DNA from: Allofrancisella guangzhouensis
GTDB taxonomy: Bacteria; Pseudomonadota; Gammaproteobacteria; Francisellales; Francisellaceae
Direction of reading: 5' to 3'
DNA: 64,000 bases
Assembly (NCBI RefSeq): GCF_000815225.1
Contig: NZ_CP010427.1
Coordinates: 62,001-126,000 of the forward strand
Within the stretch, counting starts at the first letter, position 1, and each line of letters starts with the position of its first letter. Both the position numbers and the translations under genes were made by a program. Positions 1-10,126 of the stretch are shown here, piece by piece. Below the pieces are notes generated by a model. It was not told the DNA's origin and searched no databases. It saw only the letters and a program-made list of their open reading frames with translations.

Positions 1-441
1 CCTCAAAGTTGGATAGCTTTCTTTAAGATCTTTCAATAAAAAGTTTAAAGAAATATATTGCTCTGAGGTATATGTTGACTTATCTGTACCTTGTAATTCT
101 ATACCTACAGAAAAATCATTACAATTTTCTCTACCATTATAACTACTAACCCCTGCATGCCAAGCTCTATCATTCACAGAAACAAACTGAAAAATTTCAC
201 CATCTCGCTTGATATAAAAATGAGCAGAAACTTTTATATCTCTAAGACTTTCAAAGCTAGCATCCATATTACAATCTAGAGTATTTGTAAATAACCTCTC
301 GACATTAAAATTGTTGTATTGCCCCCCTGGTAAACTTATACAATGAACAACCACCAAGTCAATTTCAATATCAGTTGGACGTTGGTTAAAATTTTCACTT
401 AAAATTTGTTTCGCCTCTGAATACCAACCTTGTTCAAACAT
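1..441 (-). CDS. ampD: AmpD, 1,6-anhydro-N-acetylmuramyl-L-alanine amidase (5' part; C-terminus outside window)
   Basis: This zinc amidase of peptidoglycan recycling cleaves the L-Ala bond of cytoplasmic anhydro-muropeptides. Translating the minus strand from the ATG at 441 gives 147 uninterrupted residues that run off the window edge. They match the AmpD/amidase_2 fold: the first zinc-ligand His is H33 in VVVHCISLPGG, the core SAHFYIKRDG and RAWHAGVSSYNG segments follow, and the catalytic Glu is E115 in VGIELQG. The remaining two zinc ligands should lie in the missing C-terminal part. The gene is divergent from the PAP2 phosphatase at 514, and their 72-bp spacer must hold both promoters. Confidence 0.88.
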   Translation of the reverse strand, partial: MFEQGWYSEAKQILSENFNQRPTDIEIDLVVVHCISLPGGQYNNFNVERLFTNTLDCNMDASFESLRDIKVSAHFYIKRDGEIFQFVSVNDRAWHAGVSSYNGRENCNDFSVGIELQGTDKSTYTSEQYISLNFLLKDLKESYPTLR

Positions 442-513
442 CTTAGGCTTTTATGTGTATATATGGTAATATTACAACTCTATCAGTTAATCAAATAATT
501 TTAAATAAACAAA

Positions 514-1155
514 ATGAAATACTTAGATTTAAAGCTTATAAAGCTTACTGGATTATATGGAATTTTTACTTTAGTATTAGCTACTTTAAGTTATAATTTT
601 CTTGATATAGAAATCGCTAACCTAATACAAACTAGCGATTTTTTTGGGGCAGAAATTAGCAGTGTTGCAACTATATTTTCAAAAATATTCTCTACAAAAA
701 CATGGGCTATTGTAGCTATTTTAGCAACGATGTTTTGTATCTTTAACCACATAAAGTTAAAAAAACCTTCTACCAAAATTTATACTCTTGCACTTTCATT
801 AATATTGGCTATTATCATAGCTAGTACTGTAAAAACCATATTAGCAAGGTACAGACCAGAAATGCTTATTTTGGATAATAAATACGGCTTTCACTTTTTC
901 TCTTTAAAGAAATTATTTAACTCAATGCCATCTGGACACACAACATTATCATTTGCTGGACTTTTAGCAATCGCTAACTTTTTTAATAAAAGGTATGTTG
1001 CTGCTATAGCTATATTAATAGCTAGCCTTGTAGCTATCAGCAGAGTGATAGTACTAGATCATTATGTATCTGATGTTCTTGTAGCTACATATGTAGGCAT
1101 ATTCTCATACTTATGGGCAAAAACTTTTGTAGAAGCACAAGTGACAAAAAATTAA
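514..1155 (+). CDS. PAP2-family membrane phosphatase
   Basis: An integral membrane phosphatase of 213 aa with about five to six hydrophobic segments. It carries all three phosphatidic acid phosphatase motifs: KX6RP (K107...R114-P115), PSGH (139-142) and SRX5HX3D (S176-R177...H183...D187). Family members remove phosphate from undecaprenyl pyrophosphate, phosphatidylglycerophosphate or lipid A. Francisella uses PAP2 enzymes (LpxE, LpxF) on lipid A, but the sequence alone does not tell which substrate this one uses. It stands alone, with divergent ampD upstream and convergent ftsY downstream. Confidence 0.85.
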   Translation: MKYLDLKLIKLTGLYGIFTLVLATLSYNFLDIEIANLIQTSDFFGAEISSVATIFSKIFSTKTWAIVAILATMFCIFNHIKLKKPSTKIYTLALSLILAIIIASTVKTILARYRPEMLILDNKYGFHFFSLKKLFNSMPSGHTTLSFAGLLAIANFFNKRYVAAIAILIASLVAISRVIVLDHYVSDVLVATYVGIFSYLWAKTFVEAQVTKN

Positions 1156-1187
1156 AGTAATTTCACCATTTTAAGCCTTTACTTTTT
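1154..1187. terminator. Weak bidirectional terminator between the PAP2 gene and ftsY
   Basis: AAAGTAA (1154-1160, overlapping the PAP2 stop codon) pairs with TTACTTT (1179-1185), and T-rich sequence follows on the plus strand. The stem is only 7 bp and AT-rich, but it is the only hairpin in this 32-bp convergent gap. Confidence 0.35.
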
Positions 1188-2159
1188 TTAAAACAACGCT
1201 TTTGTAAAATCGACAGCATTAAAAACCTGAAGATCATCAATTTTCTCTCCAACCCCTATAAACCTAATTGGTAAAGCCATCTTTTTAGCTATTGAAAAAA
1301 CTATACCACCCTTAGCTGTTCCATCAAGCTTGGTGATTGTTATACCAGATAGCTTAACGATCTCATTAAATGCTTCTGCCTGACTAAGAGCGTTACTACC
1401 AGTAGTAGCATCTAACACCAACAGCACCTCATGAGGTGCTGTGTCATCTAGTTTTTTAATAACCTTAACTACTTTTTTAAGCTCTTGCATTAAGTTATCT
1501 TTGTTATGCAGTCGACCAGCTGTATCTGCTATTACGACATCTATATTCTTATATTTTGCTGAACTAATCGCGTCATAAATAACCGAAGCACTATCAGCAC
1601 CTTCTTTTTGGTATATAACCTGAGTATTGTTCCTATCACCCCACTCACGTAATTGCTCAACTGCTGCTGCTCTAAATGTATCACCAGCTGCTAGGATAAC
1701 TGTTTTTCCTTCAGACTGAAGCTTTTTAGTGAGTTTTCCTATAGTTGTAGTCTTACCAACACCATTAACTCCTACAACAAGGATCACATATGGAGACTTG
1801 TTAGTATCTACTTCTAAAGCTTGCTGACAAGGCAGGAGTATTTCTGTAAGCTTGTCTTTGATAATCTGATTGAGCATGTCTGCTGTTTGTAGCTCATTTC
1901 TAGAAATCTTAGCTCTTAGATATTCAATAATTTCATCTGTTGCTGCAACACCAATATCTGCTGTCAAAAGTTGCATTTCAATATCTTCTAAAAGGTCCTT
2001 ATCTACTATTTTTTGCCCCATTAAAATAGTAGATAAGCTATTACCGAATTTACCTGCTGTCTTTGACAGCCCAGACTGTAACCTTGCAAATAGACCCTTA
2101 TTACTTGGTTTTTGATCTAAACTATTATTTTCTGACTGTTTCTTTTTTCTAAAGAGCAT
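1188..2159 (-). CDS. ftsY: FtsY, signal recognition particle receptor
   Basis: The SRP receptor GTPase docks ribosome-nascent chain-Ffh complexes at the inner membrane for co-translational insertion. This 323-aa protein has a short basic N-terminal tail (about residues 1-25), the helical N domain, then the G domain. The P-loop is GVNGVGKTT (130-138), followed by DTFRAAA, DTAGR and TKLDGTAKGG. It lacks the long acidic A domain of E. coli FtsY, so membrane binding probably relies on the basic N-terminus. It is transcribed after the FimV-like gene (44-bp gap) and faces the PAP2 gene. Confidence 0.96.
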   Translation of the reverse strand: MLFRKKKQSENNSLDQKPSNKGLFARLQSGLSKTAGKFGNSLSTILMGQKIVDKDLLEDIEMQLLTADIGVAATDEIIEYLRAKISRNELQTADMLNQIIKDKLTEILLPCQQALEVDTNKSPYVILVVGVNGVGKTTTIGKLTKKLQSEGKTVILAAGDTFRAAAVEQLREWGDRNNTQVIYQKEGADSASVIYDAISSAKYKNIDVVIADTAGRLHNKDNLMQELKKVVKVIKKLDDTAPHEVLLVLDATTGSNALSQAEAFNEIVKLSGITITKLDGTAKGGIVFSIAKKMALPIRFIGVGEKIDDLQVFNAVDFTKALF

Positions 2160-2203
2160 TATTAGAACCTTGGATTTTAATGTTTATATATTATAAACAA
2201 GTA

Positions 2204-3523
2204 TTATTCGAAATATTTATCTCTAAGCTTAGCAATTTTTTGGTGCAAAGGGTCAAACATACTTACTATATTCTTAGACTTAATAAAATGCACCTCTCCT
2301 TCAAAAGCAATTTCATCACCTGCTCTTGCGTAAACTTCTAATAATCTATAACGTAACTCCACATTATTAGGATCTTTTTCTAAAGAATCTTGAATAGTGA
2401 TACTAGCTTCCATATACTTCTCACTATCTAAATACTGCTCTACTAACTCTTTCACATATAGTAACTCTTGTTCAACATTTTCCTGCGGCTCTACCTCTTC
2501 AACAGAGTTTTCTGCATTAATACCAAACTTGTTATTAACACTGGTTTCAAACACTATTCCTTTTTCGGTTTTTACAGCTACATTATTATCATTTTCTCCA
2601 AATTCCTCTACCAAATCATCTGACAGTATATCTAGATTAGCTTCTGAATAAGGATCCGTGTTTTTAATAACAGGCTCTTCTTGGTTATCTGAAGTATTAT
2701 CACTAAAAAAATCAAATTCATTCTGTAGAGTTTGCTGTGTCATATAAAAATCCCTACCTGATACTACAGGAGAGATCCGCGACATAAGGTGGTCCCTTTT
2801 TCTTTTTGATATAAGTTCTAACTCTAACTCTTTTTTAGAACTGATATTTTCCCATACTTTTTTTGCTATAACAGCTAATCCTGCTAAAATTAGTAAACTT
2901 AAAACTAATTTGAATATATTACCAAATGTAAAACCATTAGCTTGTTCATTATTAAAACCTTCTGTTGTTTGAATATCTTGCGAATCTAGATTATCATTAT
3001 ATATCACAGTAGAAGTAGTATCACCTGGAATCAAAGCTGGGATTATCTGTTGATTACTGCTGATAATAGTGTTTTGTGAAGTACTTGTATTTTCAGTAGA
3101 TGAGCTTGTATCTACTATCTCTCTATCACCAAGCTTTTGTTCTGTAGAATTATCCACCACTGATAAGTTTTGGAGACTAGTAACAGTATTTTGATTATTA
3201 CTATGGTTATTATCATAAGAGCCATGCAGAATTTGATTTCTATCAAGCGCTAAACCATCTTCAACCTCTGATTTTGTTGTTGGTAAAGCCAGCTTGTCAC
3301 CAACCCTTATTCTATTGTCAACAATACCAGGTATTTCAGCTTTATTTATACCTCTAATAGCATCTACTAGCTCTGAATTACTAACTCCATCTACAGAGTA
3401 TGATTTTGCTATCTTATACAAATAATCATTTGGCTTAACAGTATATATCTCCATCGCAAATGATAGATTAACAACAGCTACTACAGTACTTGTTACAAAA
3501 ATTTTCTTAATACTTCCTAGCAT
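2204..3523 (-). CDS. FimV-like LysM-domain inner-membrane protein
   Basis: A 439-aa protein. It has an N-terminal signal or anchor segment (about residues 5-22) and a FimV-type LysM domain beginning EIYTVKPNDYLYKIAKSY and ending near VGDKLALPT. A long Ser/Thr/Asn/Gln-rich linker follows, then one transmembrane helix around residues 205-225 and an acidic cytoplasmic region. The C-terminal TPR-like segment (about residues 360-435) matches the FimV C-terminal domain in layout. FimV proteins bind peptidoglycan and organise polar type IV pilus machinery. It is half the size of Pseudomonas FimV, so this is assignment by architecture. Confidence 0.7.
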   Translation of the reverse strand: MLGSIKKIFVTSTVVAVVNLSFAMEIYTVKPNDYLYKIAKSYSVDGVSNSELVDAIRGINKAEIPGIVDNRIRVGDKLALPTTKSEVEDGLALDRNQILHGSYDNNHSNNQNTVTSLQNLSVVDNSTEQKLGDREIVDTSSSTENTSTSQNTIISSNQQIIPALIPGDTTSTVIYNDNLDSQDIQTTEGFNNEQANGFTFGNIFKLVLSLLILAGLAVIAKKVWENISSKKELELELISKRKRDHLMSRISPVVSGRDFYMTQQTLQNEFDFFSDNTSDNQEEPVIKNTDPYSEANLDILSDDLVEEFGENDNNVAVKTEKGIVFETSVNNKFGINAENSVEEVEPQENVEQELLYVKELVEQYLDSEKYMEASITIQDSLEKDPNNVELRYRLLEVYARAGDEIAFEGEVHFIKSKNIVSMFDPLHQKIAKLRDKYFE

Positions 3524-3598
3524 CTAATGACCCTAAATTTATTCTAATAAAGACTAAAAAATTATAACATATTTTTTGCACTTAAAAAGCCTATGAAT

Positions 3599-5176
3599 TT
3601 AATGCTCTCTAGTCGAACTAAATACAATATCTGGATTTTTATCTTGGGCAAGTTGTAGATTCACTCCTGTAGGAGCTAAGTAGGTTAAGTATCCAGCGCC
3701 ATCATAAGCTATATTCGCTTCATATTTTTTCTTAAATTCATTAAGTTTTTTTTCATCATTACAAAAAATCCATCTAGCTAATGCAACATTAACTCCTTCA
3801 TAAGAACATTTAACATTATATTCACTTGCTAAACGTTGAGCTACTACATCAAACTGTAAAACCCCTACAGCTCCTAAAATAAGGTCATTTGAAATAGCTG
3901 GTTTGAAAACTTGGGTAGCGCCTTCTTCTGAAAGTTGTACTAAACCTTTTTGTAGAGCTTTCATTTTTAATGGATCATTTAGCTTTACTCTTTTAAAAAT
4001 TTCTGGCGCAAAGTTCGGTATACCTTTGAATTTTAAATTTTCACCCTGAGTAAAACTATCGCCTATTTGAATACTCCCATGATTATGTAAGCCAATTATG
4101 TCTCCAGCAAACCCTTCTTCAACTTGTTCTCTCTCTCCTGCCAAAAATGTCAAAGCTTTCGAGATTTGTAGCGTTTTACCTGTTCTTTCATGGTATATTT
4201 TCATACCTTTTTCATATTTACCTGAACAGATCCTAAAGAATGCTATTCTGTCTCTATGTTTATCATCCATATTCGCTTGGATCTTAAAAACAAAGCCTGT
4301 TAATTTTTCTTCACTCGCTTTAACAACTCTTTGATCAGTTTCTCTAGATTGAGGTGCTGGAGCATACTTAGTGAAGCCATCCATCATTTCTTTGACTCCA
4401 AAGTTACTAAGTGCTGTGCCAAAATAGACTGGTGTGAGTTTTCCCTCTAAAAACCCCTCTTGATCAAATTTATGGCTTGCACCGCGCACTAACTCTATTT
4501 CCATCTCTAGATCTTCGTAAAGGTCTGGGCCTATAGCATCTTTAGCATTCTCTAAGCCAGCAATCTTTTTATAATTATAAATCTCATGACCGTGCCCTCC
4601 TTCAAAAAGTGTTACTTCATCATTGTATAAATCATATATACCTTTGTAATATTTACCCATGCCTATTGGCCAATTCATAGGAGCACATTTGATCTTAAGA
4701 ATATCCTCAACTTCATCTAGTAGTTCCAAAGGATCTCGCGTATCTCTATCAAACTTATTCATAAATGTTACTATCGGTGTATCTCTTAAACGGCACACAT
4801 TCATCAGCTTAATAGTTCTATCCTCAACGCCTTTTACAGCATCGACAACCATCAAAGCTGAATCTACAGCTGTTAAAGTACGATATGTATCTTCTGAAAA
4901 GTCCTCATGCCCAGGAGTATCAAGTAAATTAATTACTCTATCATTATAAGGAAATTGCATAACTGAAGTAGTTATTGAGATACCTCTTTGCTTTTCCATT
5001 TCCATCCAGTCAGAGGTTGCATGTATACCACTTTTTTTAGCCTTAACAGTACCTGCTGTTTTTATTGCATTTCCAAAAAGAAGCATTTTTTCAGTTATGG
5101 TTGTTTTACCTGCATCTGGGTGAGAAATAATTGCAAAAGTTCTACGCTTAGCGATCTCTTTAAGGGTATTGTTCAT
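3599..5176 (-). CDS. prfC: Peptide chain release factor 3 (RF3)
   Basis: A translational GTPase of 525 aa (E. coli RF3 is 529) that recycles RF1 and RF2 after peptide release. Visible are the P-loop SHPDAGKTT near residue 18, switch motifs including [10 protein letters not shown]3 DTPGHEDF, G4 NKFD, the domain II barrel and the RF3-specific C-terminal domain. The length and the start are typical. It sits alone between the FimV-like gene and tmk. Confidence 0.97.
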   Translation of the reverse strand: MNNTLKEIAKRRTFAIISHPDAGKTTITEKMLLFGNAIKTAGTVKAKKSGIHATSDWMEMEKQRGISITTSVMQFPYNDRVINLLDTPGHEDFSEDTYRTLTAVDSALMVVDAVKGVEDRTIKLMNVCRLRDTPIVTFMNKFDRDTRDPLELLDEVEDILKIKCAPMNWPIGMGKYYKGIYDLYNDEVTLFEGGHGHEIYNYKKIAGLENAKDAIGPDLYEDLEMEIELVRGASHKFDQEGFLEGKLTPVYFGTALSNFGVKEMMDGFTKYAPAPQSRETDQRVVKASEEKLTGFVFKIQANMDDKHRDRIAFFRICSGKYEKGMKIYHERTGKTLQISKALTFLAGEREQVEEGFAGDIIGLHNHGSIQIGDSFTQGENLKFKGIPNFAPEIFKRVKLNDPLKMKALQKGLVQLSEEGATQVFKPAISNDLILGAVGVLQFDVVAQRLASEYNVKCSYEGVNVALARWIFCNDEKKLNEFKKKYEANIAYDGAGYLTYLAPTGVNLQLAQDKNPDIVFSSTREH

Positions 5177-5246
5177 AATAATTTAAATAAACTAATTGGC
5201 TTTATTTTAATTAGGAGAGTTTACTAAATATTTTATGATTTAAAAA

Positions 5247-5864
5247 CTAAAAATATTCATTTAAAATTTGATGGATCCTTCTTTGTATTTCTTCTAGCGG
5301 TAAGCTAGCATCTATTTCTATAGCATTACTTGATGTTTTTACAAGCTTTTTGAATATACTTCTAGTTCTTTCAAAAAATTCTAAACCAGCTTGTTCTATT
5401 CTATCTGGAGAATCAACTTTTTTTGCTCTTTGTAGTCCAACTAGAGGTTCTATATCTAGATAAATCACTAGATCAGGCTCACAATTACCAAGAAAATTAC
5501 TATTTAAAACATCTATTTTTTCTAAATTTAAACCTCTACCACCACCTTGATAAGCTATACTAGACCAGTAAAACCTATCCGAAACAACGTTCACACCCTG
5601 TTCTAAAGCTGGTAGAATTAGGTTTCTAGAATGTTGGACTCGACCTGCGTAAATCATTAGTAATTCGGCATCTGGGTGAATCTCTTCGTCATAATTATTA
5701 TGAAGAATAAGATTTCTCAACTCTTCAGCTATCTTTGTACCGCCTGGCTCACGAGTGTAAATAGCTTGAATTTTCTTTTCAGCAAAAAAATTTTTGATAA
5801 ACTGCATAGCGGTACTTTTACCTGCACCATCTAAACCTTCTATAACTAGAAATTTACCTTGCAT
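5247..5864 (-). CDS. tmk: Thymidylate kinase
   Basis: Phosphorylates dTMP to dTDP for DNA synthesis. It has the P-loop [11 protein letters not shown] near the N-terminus, the REPGGT motif, [15 protein letters not shown] and the R-rich lid region. I place the start at ATG 5864 (product [11 protein letters not shown], 205 aa). An in-frame ATG at 5903 would add 13 residues not usual for the family and would overlap the upstream transporter gene. From 5864 there is a 22-bp gap after the transporter stop, with a weak GGGATTAG upstream. It is the last gene of the coaX-deoB-deoC-transporter cluster. Confidence 0.95.
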   Translation of the reverse strand: MQGKFLVIEGLDGAGKSTAMQFIKNFFAEKKIQAIYTREPGGTKIAEELRNLILHNNYDEEIHPDAELLMIYAGRVQHSRNLILPALEQGVNVVSDRFYWSSIAYQGGGRGLNLEKIDVLNSNFLGNCEPDLVIYLDIEPLVGLQRAKKVDSPDRIEQAGLEFFERTRSIFKKLVKTSSNAIEIDASLPLEEIQRRIHQILNEYF

Positions 5865-5886
5865 CACACTACTAATCCCATTCTTA

Positions 5887-7110
5887 CTAAACGAAAAGAC
5901 CAACTATAGTAGCTGATAAAAAACTCACTATCGAAGCCCCATAAACAATTTTCAAACCAAACCTTGCTACTTTGATAGAAGCTTTTTTACTAACAGCTTG
6001 AATAGCTCCTATGATAATACCAATAGAACTAAAATTAGCAAATGATATCAAAAACACTGATAAAATAGCTTTCGCATGAATTGAAAGCTCAGCGCCTTTT
6101 TTAACCATAAGATCCATAGCAGCAAATTCATTACTAACTAGTTTTGTCCCCATAATTTCACCAGCCAGATGCAATTCATGATCTGGAATACGTAGCAGCC
6201 ATGCCATAGGATAAAATATATAACCTAAAATACCTGTAAAAGTGATTCCGAAGATTGCGTTACATATAACATCTATAAGGCTCAATAACGCTATAAAACC
6301 GATAAGCATCGCACTAACAATTACAGCTATCTTAAATCCATCTAATATATATTCAGCTAACATTTCAAAAAAACTTTGCTTCTCAATATTCTCTTCTAGG
6401 TTAATATGTAAGTTATCATAATCAAAAGCTTCAGATTTTTCGTAAGGATTTATAATCGTTAGTACAAAAAATGTGCCGAACATATTCATAACCATAGCTA
6501 CGACCACATATCTAGGATCAAAACCATTCTCTATACTCAACATCCCCATATACGCACCTGCTATAGCAAGCGAAACTGTAGACATAGCTGTTGCTGCCAT
6601 TGTATATAATACATTTGAAGGTAAATGTCCTATTATTTTTTTATACGCTATAAAGTTTTCTGATTGTCCAACAGCAAGAGAACTAACTGCGTTAAAAGAC
6701 TCTAGTTTACCCATTCCTGTTATCTTTGATAGTACAAACCCAATCACCTTTATAAGAACTGGTAATATTTTCAAATACTGTAAAATACCAATAATAGCAG
6801 ACATAACAATAATCGGCATTGCTACTGAGAAAAAGAAAATATGTCCGCCATCCATATCAACTAAGGAGCCAAAGATAAATCTTGTCCCCTCATTAGCACT
6901 ATTTAACAAATAACCAAACCCAACAACAATTATAGAAATAACTTTCTCACCAATGTTTGACTTTAGAAAGAAATAAGCTAAGCCTATTTGAACTATGAGT
7001 ATTAATAATAAATAGTTATATTTAATTTTTTTTCTATCACTACTCCAAATATAAGCCAATAAAAAAGTTGTCAAAATACATAATACAAAAAATAAGAATT
7101 TAGTAAGCAT
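5887..7110 (-). CDS. Concentrative nucleoside transporter (CNT/NupC family)
   Basis: An inner-membrane symporter of 407 aa with about ten hydrophobic segments. The CNT signature G-x-K-x3-N-E-F is present as [12 protein letters not shown], and the first half contains [15 protein letters not shown] proteins use a proton or sodium gradient to import nucleosides. Its start overlaps the end of deoC by 11 bp, which implies translational coupling and fits uptake feeding the deoxyribonucleoside catabolic enzymes encoded just upstream. The exact nucleoside specificity cannot be read from sequence. Confidence 0.88.
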   Translation of the reverse strand: MLTKFLFFVLCILTTFLLAYIWSSDRKKIKYNYLLLILIVQIGLAYFFLKSNIGEKVISIIVVGFGYLLNSANEGTRFIFGSLVDMDGGHIFFFSVAMPIIVMSAIIGILQYLKILPVLIKVIGFVLSKITGMGKLESFNAVSSLAVGQSENFIAYKKIIGHLPSNVLYTMAATAMSTVSLAIAGAYMGMLSIENGFDPRYVVVAMVMNMFGTFFVLTIINPYEKSEAFDYDNLHINLEENIEKQSFFEMLAEYILDGFKIAVIVSAMLIGFIALLSLIDVICNAIFGITFTGILGYIFYPMAWLLRIPDHELHLAGEIMGTKLVSNEFAAMDLMVKKGAELSIHAKAILSVFLISFANFSSIGIIIGAIQAVSKKASIKVARFGLKIVYGASIVSFLSATIVGLFV

Positions 7111-7837
7111 CTTTTATATATCCATCATTTGTTAATAAATTATCCAACAAACTACTAACCCCAAACCTAAAGGTTTTAGAATAAATATAGTCTTCTGAAA
7201 AAAGTTCTTGAGCTAAGTTTATATATTCTACTGCTTGCTCATAGTTTCTTATCCCTCCAGATGCTTTAAATCCAACTGTTCTCTTAGATTTCTTTATTGT
7301 CTGTAAGATAATTTTTGCTGCCTGAAGTGTTGCACCTTGTGGTGTTTTCCCAGTAGATGTTTTGATAAAATCAGCTCCATTATTTATAGCATCTTGGCTT
7401 ACTGTATGTATCAGCTGATCTGGTTTTAGCTCGCCCGACTCAATTATAACTTTCAAAATTTTATTAGCACAGAGCTCTTTGACTTTAGAAATCATCTTAC
7501 ATGATTTATCAGAAAAACCTTTTTCTAAATACTCTTTATAATCTATTACTAGGTCAATCTCATCAGCACCTAATGCTAAAGCTTCTTTAGTTTCAGCTAA
7601 AACTTCCTCTATAGGAAAGCTACCTTGTGGAAAATTTACTACAGTAGCAACTCTGAAGTCTTTGCCTAGCTGCTTTTTAACTAATGGAATAAATTGCTTA
7701 TAAATACAAATTGCGGCAACTGTACCGAACGAATTTTTTGCTTTCAAACATAAGTTAATAATTTGCTGCTCTGTGTCATCCTCACCTAGTTGAGTTAGAT
7801 CTATTAAAGATACTATTTTTTGTTTATTAATCACCAT
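7100..7837 (-). CDS. deoC: Deoxyribose-phosphate aldolase
   Basis: Splits 2-deoxyribose 5-phosphate into glyceraldehyde 3-phosphate and acetaldehyde. The 245-aa TIM-barrel protein has the Schiff-base lysine segment FIKTSTGKTP and the second conserved lysine in GFKASGGIRN. The start overlaps the deoB stop by 7 bp (ATGGTGA) and the end overlaps the transporter start by 11 bp. Together with deoB this completes deoxynucleoside sugar degradation. Confidence 0.95.
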   Translation of the reverse strand: MVINKQKIVSLIDLTQLGEDDTEQQIINLCLKAKNSFGTVAAICIYKQFIPLVKKQLGKDFRVATVVNFPQGSFPIEEVLAETKEALALGADEIDLVIDYKEYLEKGFSDKSCKMISKVKELCANKILKVIIESGELKPDQLIHTVSQDAINNGADFIKTSTGKTPQGATLQAAKIILQTIKKSKRTVGFKASGGIRNYEQAVEYINLAQELFSEDYIYSKTFRFGVSSLLDNLLTNDGYIKDAY

Positions 7838-9075
7838 AATTTGTTCTCAAAAATCGATTTTCCAAACTCTAATTTCTCTACACCCATAAATTCAGCAATA
7901 CTTTGTCCAATGTCTGCAAAAGTTTCTCTTGCTCCGATAAATTCTGACTCTATATTTTTACCCCAAAGTAAAAAAGGCACACATTCTCTAGTATGATCTG
8001 TACCTACTGCTGTTGGGTCACAACCGTGATCAGCAGTAAGAATAACTATAGTATCATCATCTAATATACTATCTAAGTCAGGAATCCTAGAATCTAAATA
8101 CTCTAATGCTTTACCATAGCCTTTTGGATCTCTGCGATGGCCAAAACTTGAATCCAAATCCACAAAATTAGTGAATACTATACTATTTGGTCCAGCTTGC
8201 AAATACTCCTTTATAGTTTGATTAAATAAATCTTCTAAACCAGTTGCTTTAACTTTTTTGGATATTCCTTGATTAGCATAAATATCAGCGATTTTACCTA
8301 CTGAAATAACTTTACCACCAGCTTTGGTGAGTTTCTCTAATAATGTTGGTGCTGGAGGTAGTATAGAAAGATCTTTTCTATTACCAGTACGCATATACTC
8401 ATCTGCTGACTCTCCTATAAATGGTCTAGCTATTACACGCCCTACTTTAATATTCATTTCATCAAGTATGCCTCGGGCTACGTTACATATTTCTAACAAA
8501 CGCTCCAACCCAAAATAATCTTCATGGGCAGCCACTTGAAATACACTATCTGCTGATGTATATACTATAGGTTTTTTTGTAACACAACTTTCACAGCCAT
8601 ATTGTTTTAGAACTTCAGTACCTGAAGCATGTCCTGCATCTATAAAGCCGTCAACCAATTTTGCTTTGTCAACCCACTTATCTATAAATTCTTTATCAAA
8701 GCAACTTTGTTCATTTTTAGGCATAAAATAATACCAATCAAACAAAACCGGCACACCTGCTAGCTCCCAGTGACCACTTGGGGTATCTTTTCCTTTACTA
8801 ATCTCAGCACAATATCCGTACTTAGAGTTTTTAATTTCCTCTCCTTGAGTTGCTATGTTTAAAGCTAAGGCTTGTCCACGGTTTTGTTCTGCGACTTTTT
8901 TTAAGCCTTTCTTAGATAAATTCGGCAGACTAATATTCATAGCATTGCTTTTAAAATAGTCAACTATATGCCCTAAAGTATCTGCTCCTAGATCACCAAA
9001 CTCTACAGCATCTGGAGCTTGACCAATCCCAAAAGAGTCAAAAAGTAATATTACAACTTTTTTATTTCTCAACAT
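7831..9075 (-). CDS. deoB: Phosphopentomutase
   Basis: Interconverts (deoxy)ribose 1-phosphate and 5-phosphate. It is an alkaline-phosphatase-superfamily enzyme with the metal ligand segment LLFDSFGIGQAPDA at the N-terminus and LTADHGCDPT...GTDHTRE at the C-terminus. An in-frame TTG at 9096 would add seven residues, but the AGGAGG ribosome binding site lies inside that extension, about 7 bp before ATG 9075. I therefore take 9075 as the start (414 aa). deoC overlaps its stop codon. Confidence 0.95.
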   Translation of the reverse strand: MLRNKKVVILLFDSFGIGQAPDAVEFGDLGADTLGHIVDYFKSNAMNISLPNLSKKGLKKVAEQNRGQALALNIATQGEEIKNSKYGYCAEISKGKDTPSGHWELAGVPVLFDWYYFMPKNEQSCFDKEFIDKWVDKAKLVDGFIDAGHASGTEVLKQYGCESCVTKKPIVYTSADSVFQVAAHEDYFGLERLLEICNVARGILDEMNIKVGRVIARPFIGESADEYMRTGNRKDLSILPPAPTLLEKLTKAGGKVISVGKIADIYANQGISKKVKATGLEDLFNQTIKEYLQAGPNSIVFTNFVDLDSSFGHRRDPKGYGKALEYLDSRIPDLDSILDDDTIVILTADHGCDPTAVGTDHTRECVPFLLWGKNIESEFIGARETFADIGQSIAEFMGVEKLEFGKSIFENKLW

Positions 9076-9104
9076 ATGTACTCCTCCTTTCCCCAACTAA
9101 CTTT

Positions 9105-9881
9105 TTATTTGTTAACGTTTTCTAAAAAGGCTATTCTTATTCCTCGCAAAATCAAATCTGGAGAGATTTCATCAAAAATCCCCTCATCTTTAAACAAACT
9201 AGCAAAGCCACCTGTAGCTATAGTGTACACATCGTTTGTACCTATTTCCTTAATAACTCTACTTTTAAGCTCTTTCAGTGCACCAAGATGGCCAAAATAT
9301 AGTCCTGCACGAATATTTGTAACTGTATCATTACCTATAGCCATATTCGGTTTAACAATAGTTATAGATGGTAGCTGCGCAGCACCTTGGCATAATGCAT
9401 TTAAAGACAACTTAACCCCCGGCAATATACAACCACTTAAATATTTACGGTCTTTAGTGACAACATCTAAAGTTGTTGCTGTACCTAGATCAATTATCAC
9501 CAAATTTCTATCAGGATAATCTGCTATTGCTCCTATACAACTTGCTATTCTATCTGCTCCTACCTGGTGTGCTTCCACTGCAGACATATCAAGGTTTAGT
9601 TTGAGGTTCATATTCACAAAAAAAGGTTTTAGATCGAAGTATTTTATGATAGCTGATCCAAGTGAATAGTTTAAATGAGGAACTACTGAAGAGATTGCAC
9701 AACCTGTTATGTGATTAGGATCAATATTGTTTTCACGTAAAACTTGACGTAAAAACACCCCCAACTGATCAGAAGTTGAATCCACCGAAGCTGTAGCATA
9801 ACGTGTCTGATTAATTAACTTATCACCATCAAAAACACCCGCGTGAATATGTGAGTTACCCACATCCATAACTAATAACAT
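9105..9881 (-). CDS. coaX: Type III pantothenate kinase
   Basis: Catalyses the first step of coenzyme A biosynthesis, ATP-dependent phosphorylation of pantothenate. The 258-aa ASKHA-fold protein has the phosphate-1 loop MDVGNSHIHAGVFDG at the N-terminus, the GADR motif (VGADRIASCIGA) and DLGTATTLDVV. This is the CoaX class, distinct from E. coli CoaA. It is the first gene of the minus-strand cluster, 29 bp before deoB. The 245-bp AT-rich gap behind it (9882-10126) must hold its promoter. Confidence 0.95.
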   Translation of the reverse strand: MLLVMDVGNSHIHAGVFDGDKLINQTRYATASVDSTSDQLGVFLRQVLRENNIDPNHITGCAISSVVPHLNYSLGSAIIKYFDLKPFFVNMNLKLNLDMSAVEAHQVGADRIASCIGAIADYPDRNLVIIDLGTATTLDVVTKDRKYLSGCILPGVKLSLNALCQGAAQLPSITIVKPNMAIGNDTVTNIRAGLYFGHLGALKELKSRVIKEIGTNDVYTIATGGFASLFKDEGIFDEISPDLILRGIRIAFLENVNK

Positions 9882-10126
9882 CTTAACGACCTTAATTTCT
9901 TACTAAACATAAATAAATTTACCTAGCTTAAACATATTAACACACAATTTGTCATTTATTATAAGAAAATGATTAGCTATTCACTATTTTAAATTTATTA
10001 ATAAATACTAAAACCAAACCCCTTTATTTTCTAAATTCATGATTTAAAAGCACATTTTCTTTTTAGCTATTGACTATAATTAGGCTCTATCCTAGATCTT
10101 GGAAAAATAACTTTTGAACAACAAAT

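Noticed and set aside
5865-5903. Upstream ATG extending tmk by 13 residues
   Set aside because: The extra residues are not typical of thymidylate kinases and overlap the transporter gene; the family normally begins close to the P-loop, as from 5864.
9076-9096. Upstream TTG start for deoB
   Set aside because: The AGGAGG ribosome binding site lies within this extension and serves ATG 9075.
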